DNA of 52,464 nucleotides from Chitinophagaceae bacterium UBA1946 (GCA_002336815.1 DDEU01000053.1:14945-67408); one strand, 5' to 3'; numbered from the stretch's first letter, positions 28,239-37,776 are shown. Program-made: numbers and translations. Notes: generated by a model from the letters alone, not told the origin.

Positions 28239-29078
28239 ATGAAAATATCTATAAAAGAGTTGTGCAGTTTTAATTTTTTAATAACTGCCACCTGCCTTTC
28301 ACTGTTTTTTATTTCGGGTTGCTCTGTCAACAAAGCGAACGTAGATGAGAGCCTGAAAAAATATTTTGATGAATACAAGGCAGATGGCTGCTTCACGATG
28401 TTTAACAATGCAGATGGTAAAGTAACCGTCTACAACATGGCGCTGGACACAGCCCGCTACACACCGGCCAGCACTTTTAAGATCATGAATAGTTTGATCG
28501 GGCTGGAAACCGGCAAGATCACCGATGAGAAAATGCTGATCAAATGGGATGGCGTTAAAAGATCAAATGAAGACTGGAACAAAGACCTTACCATGGAAGA
28601 AGCTTTTAAAGTAAGTTCCGTTCCCTACTACCAGGAAGTGGCAAGGCGTGTCGGTAAACCCACACTTCAAAAATGGATCGACAGCGTTCATTATGGTAAC
28701 CAGAATACCGGCAAACAGGTAGATACATTTTGGCTCGATAATAGTTTGAAAATATCTGCAGATGAGCAACTGGGCCTGGTAAAACGCCTTTACTTTGACC
28801 AGCTCCCTTTTCAAAAACGTACCCAGCAGATCGTTAGGGATGTAATGGTGCAGGAAAGCAATACACAATATACGCTGGCTTATAAAACGGGCTGGGGCTT
28901 TGATGAACAGGGCAGCAATATTGGCTGGATAACCGGCTGGGTGGAAGAAAACAGGCATCCCTATTTTTTTTCACTCCTGGTAAAATCGCCTGCCAACAAT
29001 TTTGATATGCGTGCCGCAAGGATCAATATCCTTAAAAACATTTTAAAGCAGTACGGCTTTTTTGAAGGAAAGAAATAA
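28239..29078 (+). CDS. Class D (OXA-type) beta-lactamase-like lipoprotein
   Basis: About 279 residues from the ATG at 28239; in-frame starts also exist at 28209 (GTG) and 28230 (ATG). A lipoprotein signal ends FFISGC. All class D active-site elements are present: S78-T-F-K81, S126-S-V128, Y152-G-N and K216-T-G followed by WG, then W-x-x-G (WITGW). The family hydrolyses penicillins and often oxacillin through a carboxylated Lys. Being lipid-anchored is less usual than a soluble periplasmic form. No resistance-cassette or mobile-element context is visible, so it looks like a resident chromosomal gene. A BlaR-like sensor role is excluded by the lack of membrane helices. Confidence 0.88.
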   Translation: MKISIKELCSFNFLITATCLSLFFISGCSVNKANVDESLKKYFDEYKADGCFTMFNNADGKVTVYNMALDTARYTPASTFKIMNSLIGLETGKITDEKMLIKWDGVKRSNEDWNKDLTMEEAFKVSSVPYYQEVARRVGKPTLQKWIDSVHYGNQNTGKQVDTFWLDNSLKISADEQLGLVKRLYFDQLPFQKRTQQIVRDVMVQESNTQYTLAYKTGWGFDEQGSNIGWITGWVEENRHPYFFSLLVKSPANNFDMRAARINILKNILKQYGFFEGKK

Positions 29079-29268
29079 ATTTTAACAGTACTGAGCAGGC
29101 TAAAAATATTTAATGGCCTATTTTACTGTTTGATAACAATTGCTCAACACAGGGAGGGCTGCTGTTGCTTTTTTTATTGCCGGCGATAGGGCAGGTACTT
29201 TGTTGATGAGTCAACCCGCCGCTTAATGGCAACAGTAACCGGCAACCTCCTGCAATGTTTTTTTAATT

Positions 29269-30933
29269 ATGTCATTTCAACATCCGCTATATCTTTTTTC
29301 TTTATTGGGCGTACCGGTATTCCTTGTACTCTATTTTGTATACATCAACTGGAAAAAAGCCAGGATTAAAAAGATCGGCGACCCTGCCCTGGTAGCACAG
29401 TTAATAAAAGAATACAGTCCGCAAAAATTCTTTTTCAAATTTACATTGATCACGCTCGCTTTTGCATTGGCAGCGATAGCGCTGGCCAACCCACGAAAAC
29501 CCATTGGCAGCAGCAATATGCGGCGCAATGGCATTGATGTGATGATCGCACTGGATGTAAGCAAAAGCATGCTGGCACAGGATATTAAACCCAGCAGGCT
29601 GGAGAGGGCCAAACAACTCATCTCCCGGCTTATTGATAAAATGCCCAACGACAGGATCGGCATCGTGGTGTTTGCAGGCAGGGCTTATTTGCAAATGCCG
29701 CTTACCTCTGACCATGCCGCAGCAAAAATGTACCTATCCACTGCCAGCACTGATGTGGTACCAACACAGGGCACCGTTATTGGCGATGCCTTGAAAATGT
29801 GCTATGCCGGTTTCAATAACAAAGAAAAAAAATACAAATCGATCGTCCTCATCAGTGATGGAGAAGACCATGATGAAACTGCTGATAAACTGGCACAGTC
29901 CCTCGCCGATGAAGGCGTGATGATCAATACCATTGGCATCGGTTCGCCCGATGGAGCCACCATCCAGGATCCTGTAACAAATGAAACAAAAAAAGATGCC
30001 GAAGGTAAAACCGTTGTTACCAGGTTAAATGAAACAGGCCTTAAAAGCATCGCTGTAAAAACCGGCGGACTTTACCAGCTTTTTACCAATACAGATGAAG
30101 TGGCCGCTGCCGTTGAAGCACAATTAAGAACCATGGGCCAACACAGTTTTACAGAAACAGCGCTGGTGAATTATCAAAATTATTTCCCATGGTTACTTGG
30201 CGCTGCATTGCTGTTGTTGCTGGTTGAGTTTTTTATGTCGGAAAAAAAGAATGCAGGCACTGCTGCAGCAAAAGAGGAAAAGAAAAAACTCGTACCTACC
30301 ACCCTTTCAATATTATTTTGCTGCCTCGTACTCCCTGCAGTTTCGCTGGCGCAGGAAGGCAAAGAACTGGTTAAAAAAGGCAATGAGGCTTATAACAAGG
30401 GACAGTACCAGGCCGCTGCTGAAAATTATAAAAAAGCGGTGGACAAAAACCCTTTTGATACAACTGCACAATACAATCTTGGCAATGCCCTGTACAAGAA
30501 CAATAAGGGCGACGATGCTTTGCAAGCCTACGATGCCGCCATTGCAGGCAGCAGGAGTAAGGCAGACAAAGCCAGTGCCTGGTACAATAAGGGAGTGGTA
30601 TTGCAGAACAATAAGAAAATGGCTGAGTGTATCGAAGCTTATAAAAATGCACTCAAACTAAATCCTGCCGATGAAGACGCCAGGCTTAACCTGCAAAAAG
30701 CGATCGTAAAACAGAAAGAAGAACAGCAAAAAGAAAAAAAGGAGCAGGATAAAAAACAGGACAAAAAGAAGGATCAGAAAAAAGAAGAAAAACCCAAACC
30801 GCAACCTTCAAAAATGACGAAGAAGGAAGCAGAAGAAAAATTAAAAGCACTGATGCAGCAGGAAAAGAACCTGCAGGATAAACTAAGAAAGGTGGATGCC
30901 AACTCACCCAACAAACCTGAAAAAGATTGGTAA
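29269..30933 (+). CDS. BatB-BatC fusion: VWA domain plus TPR protein
   Basis: 554 residues. An N-terminal Bat region with two membrane helices (about 8-25 and 55-75) precedes a von Willebrand A domain whose MIDAS motif is D96-V-S-K-S. A further helix (about 305-322) follows it. A second signal-peptide-like segment (LSILFCCLVLPAVSLAQ, about 345-361) then leads into tetratricopeptide repeats (about 365-470) and a Lys/Glu/Gln-rich tail (480-554). BatB and BatC are separate genes in the classical Bacteroides aerotolerance operon; the internal signal segment marks the joint. batA, batD and the MoxR ATPase are not nearby. Probably anchored in the inner membrane with both domains periplasmic. Confidence 0.85.
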   Translation: MSFQHPLYLFSLLGVPVFLVLYFVYINWKKARIKKIGDPALVAQLIKEYSPQKFFFKFTLITLAFALAAIALANPRKPIGSSNMRRNGIDVMIALDVSKSMLAQDIKPSRLERAKQLISRLIDKMPNDRIGIVVFAGRAYLQMPLTSDHAAAKMYLSTASTDVVPTQGTVIGDALKMCYAGFNNKEKKYKSIVLISDGEDHDETADKLAQSLADEGVMINTIGIGSPDGATIQDPVTNETKKDAEGKTVVTRLNETGLKSIAVKTGGLYQLFTNTDEVAAAVEAQLRTMGQHSFTETALVNYQNYFPWLLGAALLLLLVEFFMSEKKNAGTAAAKEEKKKLVPTTLSILFCCLVLPAVSLAQEGKELVKKGNEAYNKGQYQAAAENYKKAVDKNPFDTTAQYNLGNALYKNNKGDDALQAYDAAIAGSRSKADKASAWYNKGVVLQNNKKMAECIEAYKNALKLNPADEDARLNLQKAIVKQKEEQQKEKKEQDKKQDKKKDQKKEEKPKPQPSKMTKKEAEEKLKALMQQEKNLQDKLRKVDANSPNKPEKDW

Positions 30934-31553
30934 AGCAGTTCGTCTTTATATCATTGGTCTTTTTGCTGGTGGTCTCCTGCAATCACCCGACGGGAAAAAG
31001 CAATAAAAAGCCGGTAAAGGCTGCCCTCATTAAAAAAGTCGCTTTCATCCTGTATGAAAATTTTGACACGATGATGCTGAATACCGCTATCACCGAAGTA
31101 AAATCATTTTATGATTGCGATGCTTTTATTCTTTCCCCACAAGAGCTGCCTGCTTTTGCCTATTACACACCAAGGTACCGTTACAAAGCTGATAGTTTAT
31201 TAAAATTCCAGGCTGGTCTATTGCCAGCCGGCACTCAATCTGTTATCGGCCTCACCAATAAAGACATTTCCACTTCAACCGGCAACCACGATGACTGGGG
31301 GATTTTCGGACTGGGTTATTGTCCCGGTAAAGCCTGCGTTGTGTCTGTATTTCGCTTACAAAACGTTGCCTACGATCTTTACAGGGAAAGATTCGTTAAA
31401 GTGCTACTGCATGAACTGGGGCACAACATGGGCCTGCCCCATTGCAACGCCGACAGTACCTGCATGATGAACGATGCAAAAGGAACAATGGCCCAGGTGG
31501 ACCAGGAAAGAAAATGGCTTTGCCCCAACTGCCGCAAACTGCTTTCAAACTAA
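30927..31553 (+). CDS. Archaemetzincin-like zinc metalloprotease, lipoprotein
   Basis: 208 residues from a TTG codon that overlaps the end of the upstream Bat fusion by seven bases; no ATG precedes the signal sequence. The lipobox LVVSC is near 13-17. The zinc motif HELGHNMGLPHC begins at H162, followed five residues later by Cys and the Met of CMM, then 17 residues and CPNC. That is the archaemetzincin arrangement, with one extra residue before the second Cys compared with the consensus I remember. These metzincins bind a catalytic zinc and a second structural zinc. Expression is probably coupled to the Bat gene. Substrate unknown. Confidence 0.82.
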   Translation: MVKQFVFISLVFLLVVSCNHPTGKSNKKPVKAALIKKVAFILYENFDTMMLNTAITEVKSFYDCDAFILSPQELPAFAYYTPRYRYKADSLLKFQAGLLPAGTQSVIGLTNKDISTSTGNHDDWGIFGLGYCPGKACVVSVFRLQNVAYDLYRERFVKVLLHELGHNMGLPHCNADSTCMMNDAKGTMAQVDQERKWLCPNCRKLLSN

Positions 31554-31618
31554 AGCAACATTCTCACCGCATAATTGTTATTTTTGGCAACTGTTTTACA
31601 GTGAAAAAAAATGAGGCT

Positions 31619-33598
31619 ATGCAGTATTGTGAATCACTCACATCCTATAAAAGATTAAAAACAAGAGAGGTCAGTATCGGCAACCTGCTGTTGGGCAACG
31701 GGCATCCTGTTCGTGTACAAACCATGACGACCACCGACACCATGGATACCCTCGCAACCGTTGAGCAAACCATCCGCTGTATCGAAGCCGGTGCAGAACT
31801 GGTACGCATTACAGCGCCGTCAAAAAAAGAAGCGGAAAATCTCCAACACATAAAAGATGAATTGAGAAGAAGGGGTTATAACACGCCACTGGTGGCTGAT
31901 ATTCATTTTACACCCAATGCTGCAGAGATCGCCGCCCGGATCGTGGAAAAAGTAAGGGTGAACCCCGGCAATTATGTTGACAAGAAAAAATTTGAGCAAC
32001 TGGAATATACCGATGCCGAATATGCCGAAGAGATCGAAAGGATCAGGGAACGTTTTACACCGTTGGTATTGATCTGCAAAGAACATGGCACCGCCATGCG
32101 TATCGGAACCAACCACGGTAGTCTCAGCGATCGTATCATGAGCCGTTACGGCGATTCCGCCATCGGCATGGTAGAAAGCGCCATGGAATTTTTGCGCATT
32201 GCAAGAGGTGAAGATTACCATAACATCATCCTTAGTATGAAGAGCAGCAACCCGCTGGTGATGGTACAGGCCTATCGCTTACTCATCAGCCACATGCTGG
32301 AAGAGTTTGGCGAATGTTATCCCCTGCACCTTGGTGTTACCGAAGCCGGCGATGGGGAAGATGGAAGAATAAAATCTGCCATCGGCATTGGCACTTTAAT
32401 GGAAGATGGCATTGGAGATACGATCAGGGTAAGTTTAACGGAAGATCCCGAGTTTGAAATACCGGTTTGTAAAGATATTGTTGCCCGTTACAATGCAGCC
32501 ATTGACAGCAATGAAAAAACATTCGCTGAGGCAACGATGGCGCCTGCTTACTCACCCTTTGAATACAGCAGGAGAGAGAGCAATGAAGTAACCAATATCG
32601 GTAAAAAACATGTGCCGGTGGTGCTGGCAGATTTTATGCCTGCTGAAACGATCACCCAACAGGATCTGCAGGCCATTGGGTACAACTACGATGCCGCAAC
32701 AGACAAGTGGAACATTGCGGATGCAGCAGCAGATTATATTTATACCGCTGATAAGATGATCAACTTTTCCCTGCCCGGCACAGTAAAAGTGATCTGCAAT
32801 TATAAAACCTGGATCAGCGATCCCAGGAAGGAACAGCATTTTCCGTTGTACACTACCGATGAATTTATGACCGCCGAAAAAAGAGCAGCAGCGATCAATT
32901 TCATTGCGATCGATGCAGCAAAAGATCATGCATCGTTGCTGGAAAAGATAGCACAGGACCAGACGGTTGTATTGTGCGTTTATTCTTCTGCAACCAATAG
33001 CATGCAATCCGTAAGAACATTTATGAATGGGTTGATGTTACACAAAATAAAAACGCCGGTGATCCTGGCAGTAGAAAGTCATCATACTTCCATTGACGAA
33101 CAACTGATACAGTTTGCAACCGAAAGCGGCGCCTTGTTTTTAGATGGTATGGGGGATGGCATCTGGCTCATCAACGACCCGTCAAAAATGCTGAACCAGC
33201 AGGTTTCGGGAAGAACGTATCTGCAAACGCTCAACAATCACCAGTTCATTAATAACACTTCTTTTTCCATTTTACAGGCAGTTCGCACAAGGATCTCAAA
33301 AACGGAGTACATCAGTTGCCCGAGTTGTGGAAGAACCTTATTCGACCTGCAGGAAACAACCGCAAAGATCAGGGCCGTCACCAATCATTTGAAAGGAGTA
33401 AAGATTGCCATCATGGGCTGTATCGTAAACGGACCCGGAGAAATGGCCGATGCCGATTTTGGTTATGTAGGTAGCGGCCCCGGCAAAATCACGTTGTACA
33501 AGGGCAAAGAAGTGGTGAAGCGAAATGTAGACAGCGCCATTGCCGTAGATGAACTGATCGGTCTGTTAAAAGAAAGCGATGTGTGGGTAGAGAATTAA
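31619..33598 (+). CDS. ispG: 4-hydroxy-3-methylbut-2-enyl diphosphate synthase, long form
   Basis: About 659 residues from ATG 31619; a GTG at 31601 is an alternative. The long size is due to an extra central domain (about 270-520) typical of Bacteroidota, Chlamydiae and plants. The TIM-barrel start GHPVRVQTMTTTDTMDT, the VRVNPGNYVD segment and the C-terminal [4Fe-4S] ligands (SCPSCGRT and GCIVNGPGE) are visible. It converts MEcPP to HMBPP in the MEP isoprenoid pathway. The longer open frame upstream overlaps the metalloprotease gene and is not needed. Confidence 0.96.
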   Translation: MQYCESLTSYKRLKTREVSIGNLLLGNGHPVRVQTMTTTDTMDTLATVEQTIRCIEAGAELVRITAPSKKEAENLQHIKDELRRRGYNTPLVADIHFTPNAAEIAARIVEKVRVNPGNYVDKKKFEQLEYTDAEYAEEIERIRERFTPLVLICKEHGTAMRIGTNHGSLSDRIMSRYGDSAIGMVESAMEFLRIARGEDYHNIILSMKSSNPLVMVQAYRLLISHMLEEFGECYPLHLGVTEAGDGEDGRIKSAIGIGTLMEDGIGDTIRVSLTEDPEFEIPVCKDIVARYNAAIDSNEKTFAEATMAPAYSPFEYSRRESNEVTNIGKKHVPVVLADFMPAETITQQDLQAIGYNYDAATDKWNIADAAADYIYTADKMINFSLPGTVKVICNYKTWISDPRKEQHFPLYTTDEFMTAEKRAAAINFIAIDAAKDHASLLEKIAQDQTVVLCVYSSATNSMQSVRTFMNGLMLHKIKTPVILAVESHHTSIDEQLIQFATESGALFLDGMGDGIWLINDPSKMLNQQVSGRTYLQTLNNHQFINNTSFSILQAVRTRISKTEYISCPSCGRTLFDLQETTAKIRAVTNHLKGVKIAIMGCIVNGPGEMADADFGYVGSGPGKITLYKGKEVVKRNVDSAIAVDELIGLLKESDVWVEN

Positions 33599-33611
33599 GA
33601 TGAAAAATTAA

Positions 33612-33754
33612 AAAGTCAAAATTAAAAAGTCAAAACAGGCTAAAAGTTTGATGGCTTCTTTTTTGATTTTTACCTTTTAACTTTTGACTTATAAAACAGG
33701 CAGCATCTGTATCAATGATTCTTTTTTGATTTTTACCTTTTAACTTTTGACTTA
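33612..33754. repeat. Direct and inverted AT-rich repeats between ispG and nadB
   Basis: A perfect 36-base direct repeat occurs at 33656-33691 and 33719-33754 (starts ttcttttttg, ends cttttgactta), period 63 bases. A left block aaagtcaaaatt/aaaaagtcaaaa (33612-33635) is close to its reverse complement, so the spacer can fold into alternative hairpins. The second copy ends five bases before the nadB ATG. It may also serve as a terminator for ispG. Confidence 0.75.
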
Positions 33755-33759
33755 TTACT

Positions 33760-35370
33760 ATGCAAACAGATTTTCTCGTGATCGGCAGCGGCATTGCAGG
33801 GCTCACCTTTGCTTTGAAAGTAGCGCAGGATTGCCCGGATAAAAAAATAATGGTGCTTACCAAAACGCAAAGCGACGAAACCAATACCAAGTACGCCCAG
33901 GGAGGCATTGCCGGTGTAATGGATTTTGACAACGATAGTTTTGAAAAACACATTGAAGATACCCTGATCGCAGGCGATGGTTTATGCAACCGCAATACAG
34001 TGGAAATCGTGGTGAAAGAAGGCGTGGAAAGGATCCGGGAGATCATTGAATGGGGAGCAAACTTTGATAAGGCGCCAGATGGCGATTTTAAACTGGGCAA
34101 AGAAGGCGGGCACAGTGAATTCAGAATACTGCATCACAAAGATGTTACGGGCCAGGAAATGGAAAGGGCTTTACTGGAAGCGATCGATAAGAGCCCCAAC
34201 ATTGAATTGATCAGCCATTGCTTCGTACTGGATATCATTACACAGCACCACCTTGGGTACCTGGTTACCAAATCAACCCCCGATATTGAATGCTATGGCG
34301 TGTACGTACTGAATTTGCAGACCAATAAGATCGAAAAGATATTGTCTGCCGTAACACTACTGGCAACAGGAGGTAACGGGCAGGTGTACCGTACTACCAC
34401 CAATCCTGCTATTGCCACGGGTGATGGTGTAGCAATGGTGTACAGGGCCAAGGGCAGGATCGAGAATATGGAGTTCATCCAGTTTCACCCCACTGCTTTG
34501 TACGAGCCAGGTGTACGTGGACAAAGTTTTTTGATCACCGAAGCGGTACGTGGCGATGGCGGTATTTTACGCAATCACCAGGGCGAGGCTTTTATGGAGC
34601 GGTATGACGAACGAAAAGACCTGGCGCCAAGAGATATCGTAGCAAGGGCCATCGACAGTGAAATGAAGATCAATGGTACGGAGCATGTGTTTCTCGATTG
34701 CCGTCATTTCAGCAAAGAAAAATTTGTAGAACACTTTCCCAATATTTACGATAAGTGTTTGAGCATTGGTATTGACATCACAAAAGACATGATACCCGTG
34801 GCTCCTGCCGCACACTATAGTTGCGGTGGCATTAAAACAGATGAATGGGGAAGAACCAGCATCACTAATTTATATGCTGCCGGCGAGTGTGCCAGCACGG
34901 GCTTACACGGCGCCAACCGTCTTGCCAGCAACAGCCTGCTCGAAGCAATGGTGTTTGCACACAGGGCTTATAAAGATGCTGTTATAAAAATAAATACCGG
35001 CACTGCAACAACCAACAGCGGCACTGCTATCCCCGACTGGAAGGCGGATGGCACCAACGCTCCCAAAGAAATGATCCTCATTACCCAAAGTGTAAAGGAA
35101 ATGAAACTGCTGATGAGTGACTATGTGGGTATTGTAAGAAACAACGAACGTTTATACAGGGCAATGAAACGTCTTGATCTGCTCTATGCAGAAACGGAAG
35201 AGTTGTATAAAAAAACGATCGTATCGCCCCAGTTGTGCGAACTTCGAAATATGATCACCGTAGCATACCTGATCGTAAAATGTGCGGAGTTCAGGCACGA
35301 AAGCAGGGGGCTGCACTTCAATACCGACTATCCCGGCAAAAGCAGCATGACGCAAAATATTGTACTTTAA
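33760..35370 (+). CDS. nadB: L-aspartate oxidase
   Basis: 536 residues, normal for NadB. The flavoprotein oxidises L-aspartate to iminoaspartate, the first step of de novo NAD synthesis. It shows the FAD dinucleotide fold FLVIGSGIAGLTFALK, TNTKYAQGGIAG, GGHSEFRILHHKDVTG, the active-site segment QFHPTALY and the C-terminal YAAGECASTGLHGANRLASN. nadA and nadC are not in the window. Its start lies directly behind the repeat block. Confidence 0.96.
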   Translation: MQTDFLVIGSGIAGLTFALKVAQDCPDKKIMVLTKTQSDETNTKYAQGGIAGVMDFDNDSFEKHIEDTLIAGDGLCNRNTVEIVVKEGVERIREIIEWGANFDKAPDGDFKLGKEGGHSEFRILHHKDVTGQEMERALLEAIDKSPNIELISHCFVLDIITQHHLGYLVTKSTPDIECYGVYVLNLQTNKIEKILSAVTLLATGGNGQVYRTTTNPAIATGDGVAMVYRAKGRIENMEFIQFHPTALYEPGVRGQSFLITEAVRGDGGILRNHQGEAFMERYDERKDLAPRDIVARAIDSEMKINGTEHVFLDCRHFSKEKFVEHFPNIYDKCLSIGIDITKDMIPVAPAAHYSCGGIKTDEWGRTSITNLYAAGECASTGLHGANRLASNSLLEAMVFAHRAYKDAVIKINTGTATTNSGTAIPDWKADGTNAPKEMILITQSVKEMKLLMSDYVGIVRNNERLYRAMKRLDLLYAETEELYKKTIVSPQLCELRNMITVAYLIVKCAEFRHESRGLHFNTDYPGKSSMTQNIVL

Positions 35371-35399
35371 TGCCGGCTTAAACCAACCACCAATAAGCA

Positions 35400-36296
35400 A
35401 TGTATTATATCGTTTACGGATTGTTATACCTGTTTTCCCTGCTGCCCTTTTTTATTTTATACCTGCTCAGCGACCTGGTGTATGTTCTGCTGTACTATGT
35501 TTTTGGTTACCGGAAAAAAGTGGTACTCTACAATTTGCAAATTGCTTTCCCGGAAAAAGCACCGGCAGAAAGAAATGCCATTGCCCGGCAGTTTTACAAA
35601 AATCTCATCGATACATTTATTGAAACCATCAAGATGATCAGCATGAGCGGTGCTGCATTCGACAAACGATGCAGCATCAACAGTGATGCAGTGAATGAAC
35701 TGGCAAAAAAAGGTTTAAATATACAGTTGCACAGCGGCCACCAGATGAACTGGGAATACGCTAACTGGGTTTTTGCAAAGCACCTGGCCATTCCATGGAT
35801 CGGCGTTTATCAGCCCATTTCCAACAAAGCAATGAACAGGATCTTTTATGATATGCGTTCAAAATTCGGAACCCGGCTGGTATCCACCCGTGAATTCAAA
35901 ACCACCATGCACACCCTGTTTAAAACGCAGTATAGTATTGGGCTTGCCGCCGACCAAAATACGAGCAAAGAAACCGGCTACTGGATGTATTTCTTTACCA
36001 AACCTGCACCCTTTATCACAGGGCCAGATAAGGGCGCATTAAAGAACAATACGGCCGTGGTATTTGTAAATTTTATAAAAAAGAAAAGAGGGTATTATCA
36101 TTTTGAAACTACGATAATAGCAGAAAGTACGGAACAGTACCAGCCTGGTGAACTTACCGTATTATACCGTGATTTCCTGGAAGATGCCATCAAAAAACAA
36201 CCTGCCAATTACCTGTGGACGCATCGCCGCTGGAGGCATGATTACGGGAACGCCTACCAGCATTTGTGGAAAGACAGCAGGCCAAAACCTAATTAA
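35400..36296 (+). CDS. Lysophospholipid/lauroyl acyltransferase (LpxL/HtrB-like)
   Basis: 298 residues. An N-terminal membrane helix (about 3-25) anchors a cytoplasmic acyltransferase domain. The catalytic H-x4-D/E motif is H114-QMNW-E119, followed by GVYQPISNKAMNR and AADQNTSKETGYW, as in the LABNH family that adds secondary acyl chains to lipid A. It could instead acylate another lipid, such as an aminolipid. It follows nadB by 29 bases and may be cotranscribed; it overlaps the convergent rhodanese gene by eight bases. Confidence 0.88.
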   Translation: MYYIVYGLLYLFSLLPFFILYLLSDLVYVLLYYVFGYRKKVVLYNLQIAFPEKAPAERNAIARQFYKNLIDTFIETIKMISMSGAAFDKRCSINSDAVNELAKKGLNIQLHSGHQMNWEYANWVFAKHLAIPWIGVYQPISNKAMNRIFYDMRSKFGTRLVSTREFKTTMHTLFKTQYSIGLAADQNTSKETGYWMYFFTKPAPFITGPDKGALKNNTAVVFVNFIKKKRGYYHFETTIIAESTEQYQPGELTVLYRDFLEDAIKKQPANYLWTHRRWRHDYGNAYQHLWKDSRPKPN

Positions 36297-37692
36297 GCAC
36301 ACTGACGTCTTTTTCCGTTCCAATGCGTTTTTCTTCTTTGATCTTTGCCCAGCCTCCGAGTACATTCCTTAAATTATGTACGCCCTGCTTTTTTATCAGG
36401 GAGCTTGCGATCACGCTGCGGTAACCGCCTCCGCAATACATGTACAAATTCTGTCCATCATCCAGGCCGGCGATCATAGCCGAATCGGTGAGATCGTTGA
36501 GTGGAATATTGATAGCGCCTTTTACATGGCCTTCGGCATATTCATTTTCTTTTCTTACATCTACCGCCAGTAAATTTTTATCATGGGGAATGTCCATCGC
36601 AAACTCATCGGCTTCAATGCTGATCACCATATCGATCGGTTCTCCTGCAGTTGCCCAGGCTTCAAAGCCTCCCTTTAAATGTCCTTCAAAGTTTGAAAAG
36701 CCAACCCTGGCGAGCCTTACCACGGTTTCCTCTTCTTTACCCGGCTCTGTTACCAGCAGGATCGGCTTTTTAAAAGAAAGAATGCTGCCTGCCCATTCTG
36801 CAAAGCGGCCCTCCAATCCTATAAAAATACTTCCCGGGATAAACCCTTCTATAAAAACGCTGGCATTACGGGTATCCAGCAACGTAACATCTTCACTGAT
36901 CTTCTTTTTAAAATCAGTTACGGAAAGTGCTGTCAATGCCTTCTCCTTAATGGTATCCAGGCTTTCATAACCTTCTTTGTTGATGAGTGCGTTAATGGAA
37001 AAATACCTCGGCGCTTCGGTAAGGCCTTCGGTAACAGCTTTTATAAATGCATCTTTTGTTTGAGGCTGCAGGGCGTAATTGCTTTTCTTTTCTTCGCCGA
37101 TAGTGCTGTGTGTTTGAGGCCCCAGGTTTTTACCACAACTGCTGCCGGCGCCATGTGCCGGGTACACGAGCACATCATCTGCCAGGGGCAATATTTTATG
37201 CTGGATCGTTTCGTATAAGATACCCGCCAACTCTTCAGCGCCCATATTCCCGCTGCTCAGGTCGGGCCTGCCAACGTCACCCACAAATAAAGTGTCGCCG
37301 GTAAACAACGCATGATCTCTACCATTTTCATCTTTCAGTAAATAACACGAACTTTCAATGGTATGGCCCGGTGTATGGATCACCTGTATCGACAGGGCTC
37401 CCAATTTGAATGATTCTCCATCTTTGGCAATGTGTACATCAAATTTTGTTTCGGTTTCTGGTCCGTAAATGATGGGTGCACCGGTTGTTTTACCAAGGTC
37501 TAAATGCCCGCTTACAAAATCCGCATGAAAATGAGTTTCAAAAATGTAACGGATGGTTGCATTTCTTTCCGTGGCAAGCCTGGTATATGCTTCTGTATCT
37601 CTCAGGGGATCGATGATCGCTGCCTCTCCATTGCTTTCAATATAATAAGCTGCTTCACTAAGGCAGCCGGTATACAACTGTTGTATAAACAT
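36289..37692 (-). CDS. MBL-fold hydrolase with two rhodanese domains (persulfide dioxygenase-like)
   Basis: 467 residues. The N-terminal MBL domain resembles persulfide dioxygenase/ETHE1: THFHADFVSGH (53-63), HTPGHT and TGDTLFVGDVGRPDL. Two rhodanese-like domains follow. The first (about 255-350) has no active-site Cys, reading LLVTEPGKEE. The second (about 365-460) has C420 in YCGGGYRS and should transfer sulfur. The family detoxifies glutathione persulfide or similar sulfane sulfur. An ArsR regulator gene lies just upstream on the same strand, though a terminator separates them. Confidence 0.88.
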   Translation of the reverse strand: MFIQQLYTGCLSEAAYYIESNGEAAIIDPLRDTEAYTRLATERNATIRYIFETHFHADFVSGHLDLGKTTGAPIIYGPETETKFDVHIAKDGESFKLGALSIQVIHTPGHTIESSCYLLKDENGRDHALFTGDTLFVGDVGRPDLSSGNMGAEELAGILYETIQHKILPLADDVLVYPAHGAGSSCGKNLGPQTHSTIGEEKKSNYALQPQTKDAFIKAVTEGLTEAPRYFSINALINKEGYESLDTIKEKALTALSVTDFKKKISEDVTLLDTRNASVFIEGFIPGSIFIGLEGRFAEWAGSILSFKKPILLVTEPGKEEETVVRLARVGFSNFEGHLKGGFEAWATAGEPIDMVISIEADEFAMDIPHDKNLLAVDVRKENEYAEGHVKGAINIPLNDLTDSAMIAGLDDGQNLYMYCGGGYRSVIASSLIKKQGVHNLRNVLGGWAKIKEEKRIGTEKDVSVLN

Positions 37693-37731
37693 AGTTTCAT
37701 TTGTTATGGGGCCAAAGATAAAAATAAAAAA

Positions 37732-37751
37732 GCGGATGAAATTTCATCCGC
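37732..37751 (-). terminator. Rho-independent terminator after the ArsR gene
   Basis: A perfect 20-base palindrome, GCGGATGAAA with TTTCATCCGC, followed on the minus strand by TTTTTTATTTTT. It lies between the ArsR gene and the rhodanese gene, so full read-through between them is unlikely. Confidence 0.8.
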
Positions 37752-37776
37752 CTTCCTTTGCATTAATACCCTCATA

